DNA of 64,000 nt from Nonomuraea gerenzanensis (GCF_020215645.1 NZ_CP084058.1:6138001-6202000); one strand, 5' to 3'; counted from the stretch's first letter, positions 33,731 through 42,308 are shown. Numbers and translations: made by a program. The notes: generated by a model from the sequence alone, not told the origin.

Positions 33731-34471
33731 ATGGACTTCACCGGAAAGACCGCGCTGATCACCGGGTCGGGCGCCATCGGCGGGCTCGGGCACGCGACAG
33801 CGAGGATCCTCGCCGCCGGCGGCGCCGACCTGATCATCACCGGCACCGACCCCGGCCGCGGCGCCCAGGTCGTGGACGACGTGCGGGCGAGCGCGGCCGG
33901 CACCGTGCGCTTCGTCCCCGCCGACCTGGCCGACCCGCACTCCGTGCGGCGGCTGGCCGAGGACGCGGGAGCGGTGGACATCCTCGTCAACAACGCGGGC
34001 GTCGTCCCGTTCAGCGCGACCCCCGACCAGGATCTCGCCGCCTACGACACCGCCTTCGCGGTCAACGTGCGCGCCCCGTTCGTCCTGGTCGCCCAGCTCG
34101 CACCGAAGATGGCCGCACGCGGCGGCGGCAGCATCGTCAACGTCAGCTCCACCGCCGCCGGCCTGGGCATGCCGCTGATGGCCGCCTACGGCGCCACCAA
34201 GGCGGCGCTGGAGTCCCTGACCCGCACCTGGGCGGCCGAGTTCGCCGCCTCCAACGTGCGCGTCAACGCCGTGGCGCCCGGCCCGATGACCACCTCCAAG
34301 GTGGTGGCGGCCATGGGGCCGGACGTCGGCGGCATGGGGCTGACGACCGCGCTCGCACGCGCGGCGGACCCGGCCGAGGTCGCCCAGGTCATCGCCTTCG
34401 TCGCCGGCGACCAGGCGAGCTACGTCACCGGCGCGGTCGTGGCCGCCGACGGGGGCCGTACCGCCATCTGA
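33731..34471 (+). CDS. SDR family oxidoreductase
   Basis: A 246-residue classical SDR of the FabG-like group. Motifs: TGSGAIGGLG (glycine loop with one extra Gly), NNAG in ILVNNAGVV, Ser in VNVSSTAAG, YGATK for the catalytic Tyr/Lys, and a C-terminal VTGAVVAADGGRTAI. Position 2 of the glycine motif and TGTDPGRG suggest NADP preference. The ATG at 33731 fits the family start MDFTGKTALITG; a GGCGGAA-like box precedes it. It is divergent from a TetR repressor and followed 113 bp later by another SDR, so both may act on related hydroxy or keto compounds. Confidence 0.87.
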   Translation: MDFTGKTALITGSGAIGGLGHATARILAAGGADLIITGTDPGRGAQVVDDVRASAAGTVRFVPADLADPHSVRRLAEDAGAVDILVNNAGVVPFSATPDQDLAAYDTAFAVNVRAPFVLVAQLAPKMAARGGGSIVNVSSTAAGLGMPLMAAYGATKAALESLTRTWAAEFAASNVRVNAVAPGPMTTSKVVAAMGPDVGGMGLTTALARAADPAEVAQVIAFVAGDQASYVTGAVVAADGGRTAI

Positions 34472-34584
34472 TCCGGGACGCGCCGGCCACGGCCACGTCC
34501 ACAGGGCGGCGGCCGGCCGCGGACCGGATGCCCCGTCATCGTCACCAGAGTCACGCGCCTCGGCGCGAGTGAGGAGAACAATCA

Positions 34585-35337
34585 ATGGGACGTCTCGCGG
34601 GCAAGTACGCCCTGATCACAGGTGGGACGAGCGGCATCGGGCTGGAGACCGCCCGGCAGTTCCTCACCGAAGGAGCGGCAGCTGTCGCGATCACCGGCCG
34701 CTCACGGGAACGGCTGGAGGAGGCCGCCCGGCAACTCGACGGCCCGCTGCTGCCCATCCTCAGCGACGCCGGCGACGTGCCCGGCCAGGCGGCACTCGCG
34801 GCGCGGCTGCGGCAGGAGTGGCCGCGGCTCGACATCGTGATGAGCAACGCCGCCGACGTCACCCATCTGCCGATCGAGCAATGGACGGAGGAGTCCTTCG
34901 ACAGGCTCCTCGCCACCAATCTCAAGGGGCCGTTCTTCCTGGTCAAAGCCTTGCTGCCACTCCTGTCGCGGCAGGCCTCGGTCATCCTCGTCGGCTCCGT
35001 CTCCGCCTTCGTCGGGCACGAGAACGCGGCGGTCTACGGCGCCGCCAAGGCGGGCCTGCTGTCCTTGTCCCGAGGGCTGACCTACGAGCTGAAGGACCGG
35101 GGCATCCGGGTCAACGGGCTGAGCCCGGGGCCGACCCTCACCGACACGTTCAAGTCGCTCGGCCCCGAGCGGCAGGCCGCCGTCTACGACGAACTCCGGC
35201 GGACCGTGCCCCTCCACCGCATCGGCACGGCCACCGAGCTGGCGAAGGCCGCCGTCTACCTGGCCTCCGACGAGTCCGCCTACACCGCCGGCACCGTCCT
35301 GCGCGTCGATGGCGGCATCGGAGAGCTCGCCTACTGA
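34585..35337 (+). CDS. SDR family oxidoreductase
   Basis: A 250-residue SDR. Motifs: TGGTSGIG glycine loop, SNAAD in the place of NNAG, Ser in LVGSVSAFVG, catalytic YGAAK, and C-terminal YTAGTVLRVDGGIGELAY. The altered NNAG is tolerated in several SDR subgroups. A GAGGAGAA box precedes the ATG. It lies downstream of the SDR at 33731 in the same direction and could be on the same transcript under the TetR neighbour, although the 113-bp gap allows a separate promoter. Confidence 0.87.
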   Translation: MGRLAGKYALITGGTSGIGLETARQFLTEGAAAVAITGRSRERLEEAARQLDGPLLPILSDAGDVPGQAALAARLRQEWPRLDIVMSNAADVTHLPIEQWTEESFDRLLATNLKGPFFLVKALLPLLSRQASVILVGSVSAFVGHENAAVYGAAKAGLLSLSRGLTYELKDRGIRVNGLSPGPTLTDTFKSLGPERQAAVYDELRRTVPLHRIGTATELAKAAVYLASDESAYTAGTVLRVDGGIGELAY

Positions 35338-35436
35338 GGCGCCTTCGTCGGCAGTCTGCTCGCGTTCACGGCGATGCGGCTGGTTGACGTGCTGCGCACT
35401 GCCCGGCCCGGGGCAGCTGATGCGGCCCCTGACCCG

Positions 35437-35820
35437 TCAGAACCTGGCCGGTGCGCCGAACCCCAGCCCGAGGAAGGCCGCGAACCCGCAGGCGGCGATC
35501 ATGATCAGCAGGTTGGCGGCGGCGAGCCCGGCATGGTGGTGTTGCCGAAGGTGGACGGTCTCCACCATGGCGGTGCTGAAGGTGGTGTAGCCGCCGAGGA
35601 ATCCGACGCCGAGGACGTCGCGCCAGCCGGTGGCGACCTCGGCGGCCATCCACAGGCCGGTCAGCAGCCCGAGCAGGAAGGCCCCGGAGATGTTGATCAG
35701 CATGGTGGCCAGCGGGATGGTCGTGGGCCAGCGGGAACGTACCAGGCCGTCGAGGACGAAGCGGGCGGCGGCGCCCAGCGCGCCGGACAGGCCGACCAGC
35801 AGCGTCGTCGTCACGGTCAC
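35437..35820 (-). CDS. crcB: Fluoride channel FluC/CrcB, subunit 2
   Basis: A 127-residue four-helix membrane protein of the Fluc family, which lets toxic fluoride leak out of the cell. Signatures are GALGAAARFVLDG in helix 1, TMLINISGAFLLGLL (pore Asn) in helix 2 and the GFLGGYTTFSTAM phenylalanine-box in helix 3. The GTG start overlaps the upstream fluC stop by 4 nt. Tandem paired genes are known in actinobacteria, where the two products may form heterodimers. Last gene of the four-gene operon 37139-35437. Confidence 0.92.
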   Translation of the reverse strand: MTVTTTLLVGLSGALGAAARFVLDGLVRSRWPTTIPLATMLINISGAFLLGLLTGLWMAAEVATGWRDVLGVGFLGGYTTFSTAMVETVHLRQHHHAGLAAANLLIMIAACGFAAFLGLGFGAPARF

Positions 35821-36299
35821 CGGCGGCGTCCGTCGTCAGGGCCCATGCAGGTGTGCGGCGAGCGGCGGGCGCCCGCGGCCAGGACGCCGAGATGGGCCGC
35901 GGCCAGGCCACCGAGCAGGGTCAGCGCGCCGTATCCGAGCGCGAGCACCGGGTGCCCGCGCAGGTTCAGCACGTCGAGGTCGACGGCCAGGGCGCTGTAG
36001 GTGGTGAAGGCGCCGAGCAGGCCGGTGCCCGCCAGCAGGCGCAGGTCCCGGCGCGTCCGGCTCTCCTGGCCGCGCCCGGCGAGCGCGGTCAGTAGCCAGG
36101 CCAGCGCGAACGCGCCGGCCACGTTGACCACGACGGTGGCCACCGGGACCCCGCCCACAGGCGCGACCAGCTGGGCGACGCCATGGCGCAGCAGGGTGCC
36201 GACGGCGCCGCCGGCCATGACCAGGGCGATGAGGCGCGGACGCAGGTAGGCGGGGCGGGCGGGCACGGCGGGGTCAGTCGTTCCAGTAGCGCTGTTCAC
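35817..36299 (-). CDS. crcB: Fluoride channel FluC/CrcB, subunit 1
   Basis: A ~160-residue Fluc protein: GGAVGTLLRHGVAQLV in helix 1, VVVNVAGAFALAWLL with the pore Asn in helix 2, and GLLGAFTTYSALAVD in helix 3. The second phenylalanine of the FTTFS box is Tyr here. I chose the GTG at 36299, inside the end of the sulfite-oxidase-like gene, because it gives family length and couples translation; a GTG at 36266 is the alternative. It overlaps the second fluC by 4 nt. Confidence 0.87.
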   Translation of the reverse strand: MNSATGTTDPAVPARPAYLRPRLIALVMAGGAVGTLLRHGVAQLVAPVGGVPVATVVVNVAGAFALAWLLTALAGRGQESRTRRDLRLLAGTGLLGAFTTYSALAVDLDVLNLRGHPVLALGYGALTLLGGLAAAHLGVLAAGARRSPHTCMGPDDGRRR

Positions 36300-36870
36300 G
36301 CCACGGGTCGCCGTAGTTGTGGTAGCCGGCTCGTTCCCAGAAGCCCGGCTGGTCGTGTTCCAGCAGCCGGATGCCCCGCACCCATTTGGCGGACTTCCAC
36401 AGATACAGGTGCGGGACCAGCAACCGGGCCGGGCCGCCGTGTTCGGCGGGCAGCGGAGCCCCGTCGAAGGTGTGGGCGATCCAGGCCTGGCCGTCGCGCA
36501 CATCGTCCAGGGGCAGGTTGGTGGTGTAGCCGCCGTGGCAGTAGACCGACGCGAACCGGGCGTTCGTCTCCACCCCGGCCAGCAGCACGTCCAAGGACAC
36601 GCCCTGCCAGTCGGTGTCGAACTTCGACCAGCCGGTGACACAGTGGATATCGGTGTGCGGGCTGTCCTGCGGCAGGTCCAGCAGCTCGGCCCAGCTCCAG
36701 GTGCGTTCCGCGCCGGTCTCTGTGATCAGCGTGAAGCTCCAGCCGGCGGTGCTGACGTGCGGGGTGGGCCCGGCGCTCAGTACGGGAAAGCCACTGGTCA
36801 GGGTCTGGCCGGGCGGCAGCCGATCGTTCCGCTGACCGCGCCCGGAAAAGCCACGGGAGATGACGGCCAT
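36274..36870 (-). CDS. Sulfite-oxidase-fold molybdopterin oxidoreductase
   Basis: A 198-residue protein with the oxidoreductase molybdopterin-binding domain (SUOX/YedY fold). The cofactor-ligating cysteine is in DIHCVTGWSKFD; further signatures are GVSLDVLLAGVET and ARLLVPHLYLWKSAKWVRGI, ending in GFWERAGYHNYGDPW. No Tat or Sec signal and no dimerisation domain, so it appears to be a compact cytoplasmic version. A GGGAGG box lies 8 nt before the ATG. It starts 2 nt after the zinc-ribbon gene and overlaps fluC. Partner redox proteins are not encoded nearby. Substrate unknown; sulfoxide or oxyanion reduction is a guess from the fold. Confidence 0.85.
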   Translation of the reverse strand: MAVISRGFSGRGQRNDRLPPGQTLTSGFPVLSAGPTPHVSTAGWSFTLITETGAERTWSWAELLDLPQDSPHTDIHCVTGWSKFDTDWQGVSLDVLLAGVETNARFASVYCHGGYTTNLPLDDVRDGQAWIAHTFDGAPLPAEHGGPARLLVPHLYLWKSAKWVRGIRLLEHDQPGFWERAGYHNYGDPWREQRYWND

Positions 36871-36872
36871 GG

Positions 36873-37139
36873 TCAGATCCTCCCGAGGGGCCGGGTGTCG
36901 AGCCTGACGAGGCCGGGCATCGCGCCGATGATCCCGCCGGGAGCCTCGATCATGGTCATCAGCACGTTGCCGCAGGTGCGGCAGTGCAGCGCGGTCCCGG
37001 CGGCCGGGCCGTAGACGAGCGCCTCGGCCAGCGGCGCGTGCTGGTCACAGGCGGCGCACACTCCGTGCGCGGCGGTCATGTCCCGGCCGAAGAACGCGGC
37101 CAGCGGGCCGGCCGCGGCGTTGCCGTCGATGGGTGACAT
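36873..37139 (-). CDS. Small zinc-ribbon protein (DUF6510-like)
   Basis: An 88-residue protein with two cysteine pairs, VCAACDQH and HCRTCGNVL, spaced as in a small zinc ribbon and matching DUF6510-type proteins, which usually precede sulfite-oxidase-like genes in actinobacteria. The ATG at 37139 has an AGAGGA box about 6 nt upstream. It is the first gene of the operon with the molybdopterin protein and both FluC genes. It may serve as a small redox or cofactor partner; function not known. Confidence 0.75.
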   Translation of the reverse strand: MSPIDGNAAAGPLAAFFGRDMTAAHGVCAACDQHAPLAEALVYGPAAGTALHCRTCGNVLMTMIEAPGGIIGAMPGLVRLDTRPLGRI

Positions 37140-37286
37140 GCGGATCCTCTCGTGGACGGCTGCGCGGGTCAGCCGTGGCGTTCGGTACGGGTACCGGCCG
37201 GCGGGTGGGCGGGACCGGTCAGGAGATCGGCGTAGTGCTCCGGCCGGCCGGGCCGCCACGGTGGCCGCGCCGGTCGGCGGGTGTCG

Positions 37287-38114
37287 TCAGGTGCGCAGGA
37301 ACTCGATCAGGTCGTTGTTGAACTTCTCCTTGTCGCCCGGCACCAGCGCGATGCCGTGCGAGCCGCCCTGGTACACCTTGTACACACAGTCCGGGATGAT
37401 CTTGGCGGACTTGTCGGCGGACGCCGCGATCGGCACCACCTGGTCGTCGTCGCCGTGGACGATCAGGGTGGGGATGTCGAACTTCTTCAGGTCCTGGGTG
37501 AAGTCGGTGGCGGAGAAGGCGTCCACGCAGGCCACCCCGGCCTGGATGTTCTCGGCCATGGCCATCAGCCAGAAGGCGTCCTTGTTGCCCTGGGTCACCT
37601 TGTTGCCCGGCCGGTTGGCGCCGAAGAATCCGTCTGCGGTGTCGCGCCAGAACTGCGAGCGCTCGGCGAGGATGCCTTCCTTGATCTGGTCGAACACCTC
37701 CTGCGGGGTGCCCTCGGGATTGCCGGGGGTCTTGAGCATGAGCGGCGGGACGGCCGACAGCAGCACGGCCTTGCTGAGGCGGGAGGTGCCGTGCCGGCCG
37801 ATGTAGCGGGCCAGCTCGCCGCCGCCCATGGAGTGCGCCACCAGCGTGACGTCGTTCAGGTCCAGGGCCGTGATGAGGTCGGCGAGATCGTCGGCGAAGG
37901 TGTCGAAGTCGTAGCCGCCGAAGGGCTGGCTGGAGCGGCCATGGCCGCGCCGGTCGTGCGCGATCGCGCGGAAGCCCTGGTCCGTGACAGCCTTCAGCTG
38001 GTCGTGCCAGGCGTCGGCGTTTAGCGGCCAGCCGTGGATGAACACGACCGGGCGGCCGCTGCCCCAGTCGTAGAAGAAGATCTGCTCATCGTCGCGGGTG
38101 GTGATGTACGGCAT
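37287..38114 (-). CDS. Alpha/beta hydrolase, non-heme chloroperoxidase-like
   Basis: A 275-residue alpha/beta-hydrolase of the cofactor-free haloperoxidase/aryl esterase group. Nucleophile Ser95 in AHSMGGGELARY, oxyanion segment VFIHGWPLN, catalytic Asp in VHGDDDQVVP and His in QGGSHGIAL. Such enzymes hydrolyse esters and form peracids that can halogenate in vitro. The ATG at 38114 (MPYITTRDDEQIFFYDW) is the family start; the longer frame upstream has no support. Monocistronic, divergent from the DUF1963 gene. Confidence 0.9.
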   Translation of the reverse strand: MPYITTRDDEQIFFYDWGSGRPVVFIHGWPLNADAWHDQLKAVTDQGFRAIAHDRRGHGRSSQPFGGYDFDTFADDLADLITALDLNDVTLVAHSMGGGELARYIGRHGTSRLSKAVLLSAVPPLMLKTPGNPEGTPQEVFDQIKEGILAERSQFWRDTADGFFGANRPGNKVTQGNKDAFWLMAMAENIQAGVACVDAFSATDFTQDLKKFDIPTLIVHGDDDQVVPIAASADKSAKIIPDCVYKVYQGGSHGIALVPGDKEKFNNDLIEFLRT

Positions 38115-38332
38115 GGTGCAGGCTCCCGAGTGGCTGGTGGTCGCGTCGATGGAATTCGAGGGTGTGCGTCGGTCGTTCCGTCGCACCCGGTCCGGGACAG
38201 GGCGGTACGCAGGGCGGCGGACATGTCACCTACCGCAGGCAATACCGCACTCCATCGCCCGCTTAAGGCCAAGGCAGGATCTGGGGCTCTTTGCCCGCGC
38301 CCGAACCCGCGGTTTCCCGCGCCGCGCGGGCC

Positions 38333-38375
38333 CTGCGGCTCGGAGCGGCGCTGCGGCTCGGAGCGGCGCTGCGGC
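38333..38375 (+). repeat. Short 18-bp tandem repeat
   Basis: The unit CTGCGGCTCGGAGCGGCG occurs twice in tandem (38333-38350, 38351-38368) plus a 7-nt partial copy, just upstream of the GTG at 38396. Probably replication slippage; a promoter role is unproven. Confidence 0.7.
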
Positions 38376-38395
38376 GACGGCCATAGGCTGCTCCC

Positions 38396-39169
38396 GTGAC
38401 CGACACGGAGATCATCGACGAGACCCCGGCGGCGAGGGCCGCCCGCTTCCGCGCGGAGGCCGCCACACGGGGCATCCCGGCCGCCGAGGTGGAGGCGTAC
38501 CTCCGCACCGCTCGCCCGGCCGTCTACCTCGCACCGGACGGCCCCGGCCCGGTCGTGGCGCTGACCGGCGGGAACCCGCCCCTGCCGGAGGGCGCCCCAG
38601 CGCCGGCGGCGGCGTTCGTCGCGGCCGTCGACTGCGCGGCGCTGCCGCCCGGCGTGACGGATCTGCCGCTGCCTGCCGAGGGCCGGCTGCTGTTCTTCGC
38701 CGACCCCGATCCGGGCAGCGGAGCGGTGGTCGCCGACGCCGTGCGTTACATCCCGGCCGGGACGCCGTTGACAGAGCGTCCGGCCGATTCGGGCACCTAC
38801 CGCCGGGCGCGGCTGGACTTCTGCTTTCACCAGTGGTCGTGGCCGTGGCGCGAGGAGGACGACGACGAGGAGTCGCAGCGGGCGGCCGAGCTGGAGTCCG
38901 CCTGGTCGCAGGTGGTCGGCTGGCGCCCTCACTGGCGCTTCCAGCTCGGCGGCGAGCCGGTCCTGTTCAACGAGGACCCGGTCGAGCTGGTCCGGGGCGA
39001 GGCGCCGCTGCCCGTCGCGGACGGCGACGAGTGGACGCTGCTGGCCACCTGGCGTGGTGAGGAGGACTGCGCGGAGCTGGAGGCGGGCCTGTTCCACTGG
39101 GTGATGCGCCGCGCCGACCTGGCCGCTCTCCGCTTCGACCGGGTGTACGTCCACGTCGACGCCTTCTGA
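38396..39169 (+). CDS. DUF1963 (YwqG-like) family protein
   Basis: A 257-residue cytoplasmic protein of the DUF1963/YwqG family: VVALTGGNPPLPEGAP, FVAAVDCAALPP, LLFFADPDPGSG and the C-terminal WTLLATWRGEEDCAELEAG are consistent with the fold. The family has no firm biochemical role; members appear in toxin-immunity and cell-surface settings. The GTG start at 38396 lies just after the tandem repeat, without a clear Shine-Dalgarno box. The conserved tail RADLAALRFDRVYVHVD supports a complete gene. Confidence 0.8.
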   Translation: MTDTEIIDETPAARAARFRAEAATRGIPAAEVEAYLRTARPAVYLAPDGPGPVVALTGGNPPLPEGAPAPAAAFVAAVDCAALPPGVTDLPLPAEGRLLFFADPDPGSGAVVADAVRYIPAGTPLTERPADSGTYRRARLDFCFHQWSWPWREEDDDEESQRAAELESAWSQVVGWRPHWRFQLGGEPVLFNEDPVELVRGEAPLPVADGDEWTLLATWRGEEDCAELEAGLFHWVMRRADLAALRFDRVYVHVDAF

Positions 39170-39252
39170 CCCGCCGGGGCGTCCTGTCCGTGGCGCGACC
39201 CCGGACGGCCGGGCGAACCACGCGGCACGTGCAGCGACGTATCCTTCGCCCC

Positions 39253-39963
39253 GTGGGACTGCGGTTCACGACGCGCGGGTCGGACTCGGCATGGGTCGAC
39301 ACCGTGTGGACATGCACGAGCGAGCAGGTCACCGCGATGACGTCCGTCGCGGGGGTGCGTTGGGGCCTGGTGTTCTGGGAGCAGGCCGGCCGGGCGTACG
39401 CGGGTGTCACCGGCCCCGAGACCCGGACCGGCACGGCGCCGGTGCCGGAGGGCGCCACCTTCACCGGCATCGAGTTCGCCGTGGGCACCTCGCTGCGGGC
39501 CGTGCCCACCTCGGCGCTGGTGAACGGCGGCATCGGGCTGCCCGACACCACGCGCCGGACGTTCCGGCTGGACGGCACGCGCTGGGAGACGCCCGGTCCC
39601 GACGACGCCGAGGCGCTGGTCGAACGTCTCGTCCGGGCCGGGATCGTGGTCCGTGACCTGCTCTGCGTCGAGGTGCTGCGGGGTCACCGACCGGCCGTCT
39701 CGGGGCGTACGGTCGAACGCCGGTTCCGCGCCGCGACCGGACTGACGCAGGGCACCGTCCGGCAGATCGAGCGCGCCCGTGCGGCGGCGCAGCTGCTGGC
39801 CGCCGGCGACCCGGCCGCCGGCGTCGCCGCCAAGCTCGGCTACTGCGACGAGCCGCACCTGGCCCGCGCCCTGCGCTCCTACGTCGGACGCACCCCCGGG
39901 CAACTGCGCGAGGGCACCGGCGGCGCGATCGCCCTCGACCTGGATCAGCGCCTGACGTCGTAG
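39253..39963 (+). CDS. AraC-type helix-turn-helix regulator
   Basis: A 236-residue regulator. The N-terminal ~150 residues are a sensor-like domain (GLRFTTRGSDSAWVDTVW, GVRWGLVFWEQAGRAYAG); the C-terminal AraC domain is SGRTVERRFRAATGLTQGT and AGVAAKLGYCDEPHLARALR, ending YVGRTPGQLR. The GTG at 39253 is preferred, since homologues begin with the GLRF segment. It is convergent with the reductase at 39945 and the two coding regions overlap by 19 nt at their 3' ends. It may control that gene or itself. Confidence 0.83.
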   Translation: MGLRFTTRGSDSAWVDTVWTCTSEQVTAMTSVAGVRWGLVFWEQAGRAYAGVTGPETRTGTAPVPEGATFTGIEFAVGTSLRAVPTSALVNGGIGLPDTTRRTFRLDGTRWETPGPDDAEALVERLVRAGIVVRDLLCVEVLRGHRPAVSGRTVERRFRAATGLTQGTVRQIERARAAAQLLAAGDPAAGVAAKLGYCDEPHLARALRSYVGRTPGQLREGTGGAIALDLDQRLTS

Positions 39964-40523
39964 ACCAGCTTGAGGATCCCGTTCGAGTAGCTCTGCGATT
40001 CCCGCAGCGTCAGCATGTGCTTGGCGCGGTCGGCCCGGTCGAACAGGCTCTTGCCTGCGCCGAGCAGCACGGGAAAGACGAGCAGGTTGTACTGGTCGAT
40101 CAGGCCCGCGTCCGACAGCCGCCGAGCCAGCTCCGCGCTCCCGTGGATGAAGATCGCGCCGCCCTCGTCCTCCTTGAGCGCGGCGATGTCCTCGGTCGAG
40201 CGCAGGATCGTGGTCGGCCCCCACCCGCCGACGAGGGCGTCGTCGGACAGCGTGGTCGACACCACATACTTGGGCAGCTCCTTGTAGTCGGCGTGGTCCT
40301 GCGAACCGGGCCAGGTCGTCGCGAACGCCTCGTAGCTGCGGCGCCCGAACATCAACGCCGTCGTTTCGGCGAGCTCCTCACCCTTCAGCGACCAGGCTTC
40401 GGGGACGAACTCGAGGTCCTTGAACACCCACCCGCCACTGCGGTGCTCCTCCCCCGGCCCGCCGCCGGGCGAGTCCACGACGCCGTCGAGCGACATGAAA
40501 CCGGTGTAGACCAACTTACGCAC
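39945..40523 (-). CDS. Dihydrofolate reductase family protein (RibD C-terminal domain)
   Basis: A 192-residue reductase of the RibD_C/YwjB type: MRKLVYTGFMSLDGVVDSPG at the start, ETTALMFGRRSYEAFATTWP, GAIFIHGSAELARRL and LLVFPVLLGAGKSLFD. Members use NADPH, but most have no known substrate and are not folate or riboflavin enzymes. The GTG at 40523 has a GGAG box about 9 nt upstream; the frame upstream of it is not coding-like. It overlaps the convergent AraC gene by 19 nt. Confidence 0.87.
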   Translation of the reverse strand: MRKLVYTGFMSLDGVVDSPGGGPGEEHRSGGWVFKDLEFVPEAWSLKGEELAETTALMFGRRSYEAFATTWPGSQDHADYKELPKYVVSTTLSDDALVGGWGPTTILRSTEDIAALKEDEGGAIFIHGSAELARRLSDAGLIDQYNLLVFPVLLGAGKSLFDRADRAKHMLTLRESQSYSNGILKLVYDVRR

Positions 40524-40721
40524 TGTGCTGTCTCCTTCATACGCGGGCGAGTTGCCGGGTCCACGGTAGATGACGGCCACGGTCGCCGTCTTGAACGAAA
40601 ACGACAACAGGGCCAGAACGCTCATCTGAACAGCGCGGCCAGCATCCGGATCCTGCGCCTGACCAGGCCGCACGCGTGGCGCCGCCGCCCGTTGTAGCCG
40701 CTCTGGGCGCTGCGGGCGCGC

Positions 40722-41468
40722 TCAACCACGCGAGCGGGCCCGCAGCACCAGGTCGTGCAGCGCCGCCTCGACGCCGGCCCGCTCGGGCAGCGCCGAGGAG
40801 TCCCGGGCCTCCTCCAGGGCCCGCCTCATCCGTTCCACGTCCGCCGCCAACCCCTCGCCCGGGACGAGGCCGCCGGGCAGGCGCCCGTGCTCGGCGGCCT
40901 GCTTGGCGGCGACGAGTTCCGGCAGGTACGCGGGCCCGTACGCGTACAGCCTGGTCAGGTCGGCCTGCAGCTCCCCCGTGCGCATGAGATGCGTGCCCGT
41001 GGCCAGCACCCGGAAGGTGTAGAGCAGCGGTTTCAGCTCCCCGGTCTGCTCGAACAACCGCCACTGCGTACGGGCGAACCCCAGGTAGTGGTGGGCGTGA
41101 TGCCGCGTCAGGCAGCCGGGCGCCAGCGCGACCAGCTCCTCGTGCACCGGCGAGGACGCCACCACCAGCGGCGACAGCAACTGCTCCAGGACGTAGCCGT
41201 TGCGGCCGAGCAGCAACCGGCAGAACTTGGCGGCGTCGTGCGTGACGAGGTCCACCTCCACGCCGTGGCGCGTCCACATCCGCGACAGCGTCTCGGGCCC
41301 GTGCCGCAGCCCGGCGACCTCCTCGACGGGCAGCACGTGCATGCCGCGCAGGTCCACGTCCGAGTCCGCCGACGGGAAGCCGTACAGGTGCGCCCCGCTC
41401 ACCGTCGCGAACACCAGAGGATACGGTTGCTCGCCGGGAATCTCCGCCAGCCACCCGAACAGTTCCAC
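40722..41468 (-). CDS. Nucleotidyltransferase domain protein (COG3541/YcgL-like)
   Basis: A 248-residue protein with a polymerase-beta-type nucleotidyltransferase fold. The N-terminal catalytic motif is TVSGAHLYGFPSADSDVDLR, with GS-like VSG and the DxD pair; a third acidic residue lies in GVEVDLVTHD. The C-terminal part is helical (HHYLGFARTQWRLFEQ, KPLLYTFRVLATGTHLMRTG). The GTG at 41468 has a GGGGGAG box just upstream; the frame upstream of it has no family features. Related proteins are encoded by phages and bacteria and may modify nucleic acids or tRNA; function not established. Divergent from a NUDIX gene. Confidence 0.82.
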   Translation of the reverse strand: MELFGWLAEIPGEQPYPLVFATVSGAHLYGFPSADSDVDLRGMHVLPVEEVAGLRHGPETLSRMWTRHGVEVDLVTHDAAKFCRLLLGRNGYVLEQLLSPLVVASSPVHEELVALAPGCLTRHHAHHYLGFARTQWRLFEQTGELKPLLYTFRVLATGTHLMRTGELQADLTRLYAYGPAYLPELVAAKQAAEHGRLPGGLVPGEGLAADVERMRRALEEARDSSALPERAGVEAALHDLVLRARSRG

Positions 41469-41556
41469 GAACTCCCCCTTTGTGCGCCGATCAGTGCATT
41501 TTCCCCCGAGATCGTGGCTGTGCCGTCGTCGTGCTCGTCGAAGATTCTGGCGGCGG

Positions 41557-41579
41557 ACCCCCAGGCCGAGGCTGGGGGT
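41557..41579. terminator. Perfect 8-bp hairpin in a divergent region
   Basis: ACCCCCAG, a 7-nt loop, then CTGGGGGT. It looks like a terminator but lies between two divergent starts (41468 and 41757), so it does not close either gene. It may be a relic or an attenuator. A 12-bp near-tandem repeat (GAGCCGCCTCCA-like) follows at about 41670-41698. Confidence 0.4.
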
Positions 41580-41756
41580 GCCGTCACCTGCGGGGCTGAG
41601 CCGAGCACCAAGTCCTCGATCAGGTGTCGAGCAGGCGAGAGCTACCGAAGCACTCCATAAGCCGAGCCGGGCCGCCTCCAGAGCCGCCTCCAGAGCCGCT
41701 TCGCCGTCCGGGCCGGCACCTGCCGCTGAGGGCTGTTGATCCGTAGGCTCGGGCGT

Positions 41757-42308
41757 GTGGGTGATGCCAAGGTCGGTGAGTGGACGCAGTTGGGTGAGCT
41801 GGACGGGCCGGCCGGGTTCTTGAAGGTCCGTGGCCGCCGGTACCGCTACCCGGACGGCAACGAGGCCGTGTGGGACATCCTCGTGGGCGGCGCGACCGTC
41901 GCGATCGTCGCCCTGACCGACGATGAGCAGGTGGTGCTGGCCCGGCAGTACCGGCCGGGGCCCGGACAGGTGCTGCTGGAGCTGCCGGGTGGCAACGCCG
42001 ACGGAGACGAGCCGGTCGAGGTCGCGGCGGCCCGGGAGTTGCTGGAGGAGACCGGCTACGAAGCTGCGGCACTCGAGGTGGTGATGCGGACGTTTCTGTC
42101 GTCGTATGCCTCGCATCGCCGTCACGCGGTCCTGGCCCGTGGGTGCCGGAAGGTCGCCGAGCCGAGGCTGGATGACGCCGAGTTCATCGAGACGGTGCTG
42201 ATGCCGGTCGGCGCGTTCATCGAGCACGTGCTCAGCGGGCAGCTCACCGACACCGACGTCGCCTTCGCGGGGCTGGCCGCCGCCGGATATCTGAAGCCGT
42301 CCCCATGA
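41757..42308 (+). CDS. NUDIX hydrolase (ADP-ribose pyrophosphatase-like)
   Basis: A 183-residue NUDIX enzyme that hydrolyses nucleoside diphosphates linked to another group. The Nudix box is complete: GGNADGDEPVEVAAARELLE followed by ETGY. RQYRPGPGQVLLELPGG upstream is typical of ADP-sugar pyrophosphatases. A TAGGCT hexamer at 41745-41750 lies 6 nt before the GTG at 41757, suggesting a leaderless transcript; an upstream TTG at 41736 is less likely. Convergent with the hypothetical at 42329. Confidence 0.88.
   Translation: MGDAKVGEWTQLGELDGPAGFLKVRGRRYRYPDGNEAVWDILVGGATVAIVALTDDEQVVLARQYRPGPGQVLLELPGGNADGDEPVEVAAARELLEETGYEAAALEVVMRTFLSSYASHRRHAVLARGCRKVAEPRLDDAEFIETVLMPVGAFIEHVLSGQLTDTDVAFAGLAAAGYLKPSP

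Noticed and set aside
38333..38375. 18-bp tandem repeat as a regulatory element of the DUF1963 gene
   Set aside because: Two copies only and high-GC slippage explains it; no sign of promoter or operator structure.
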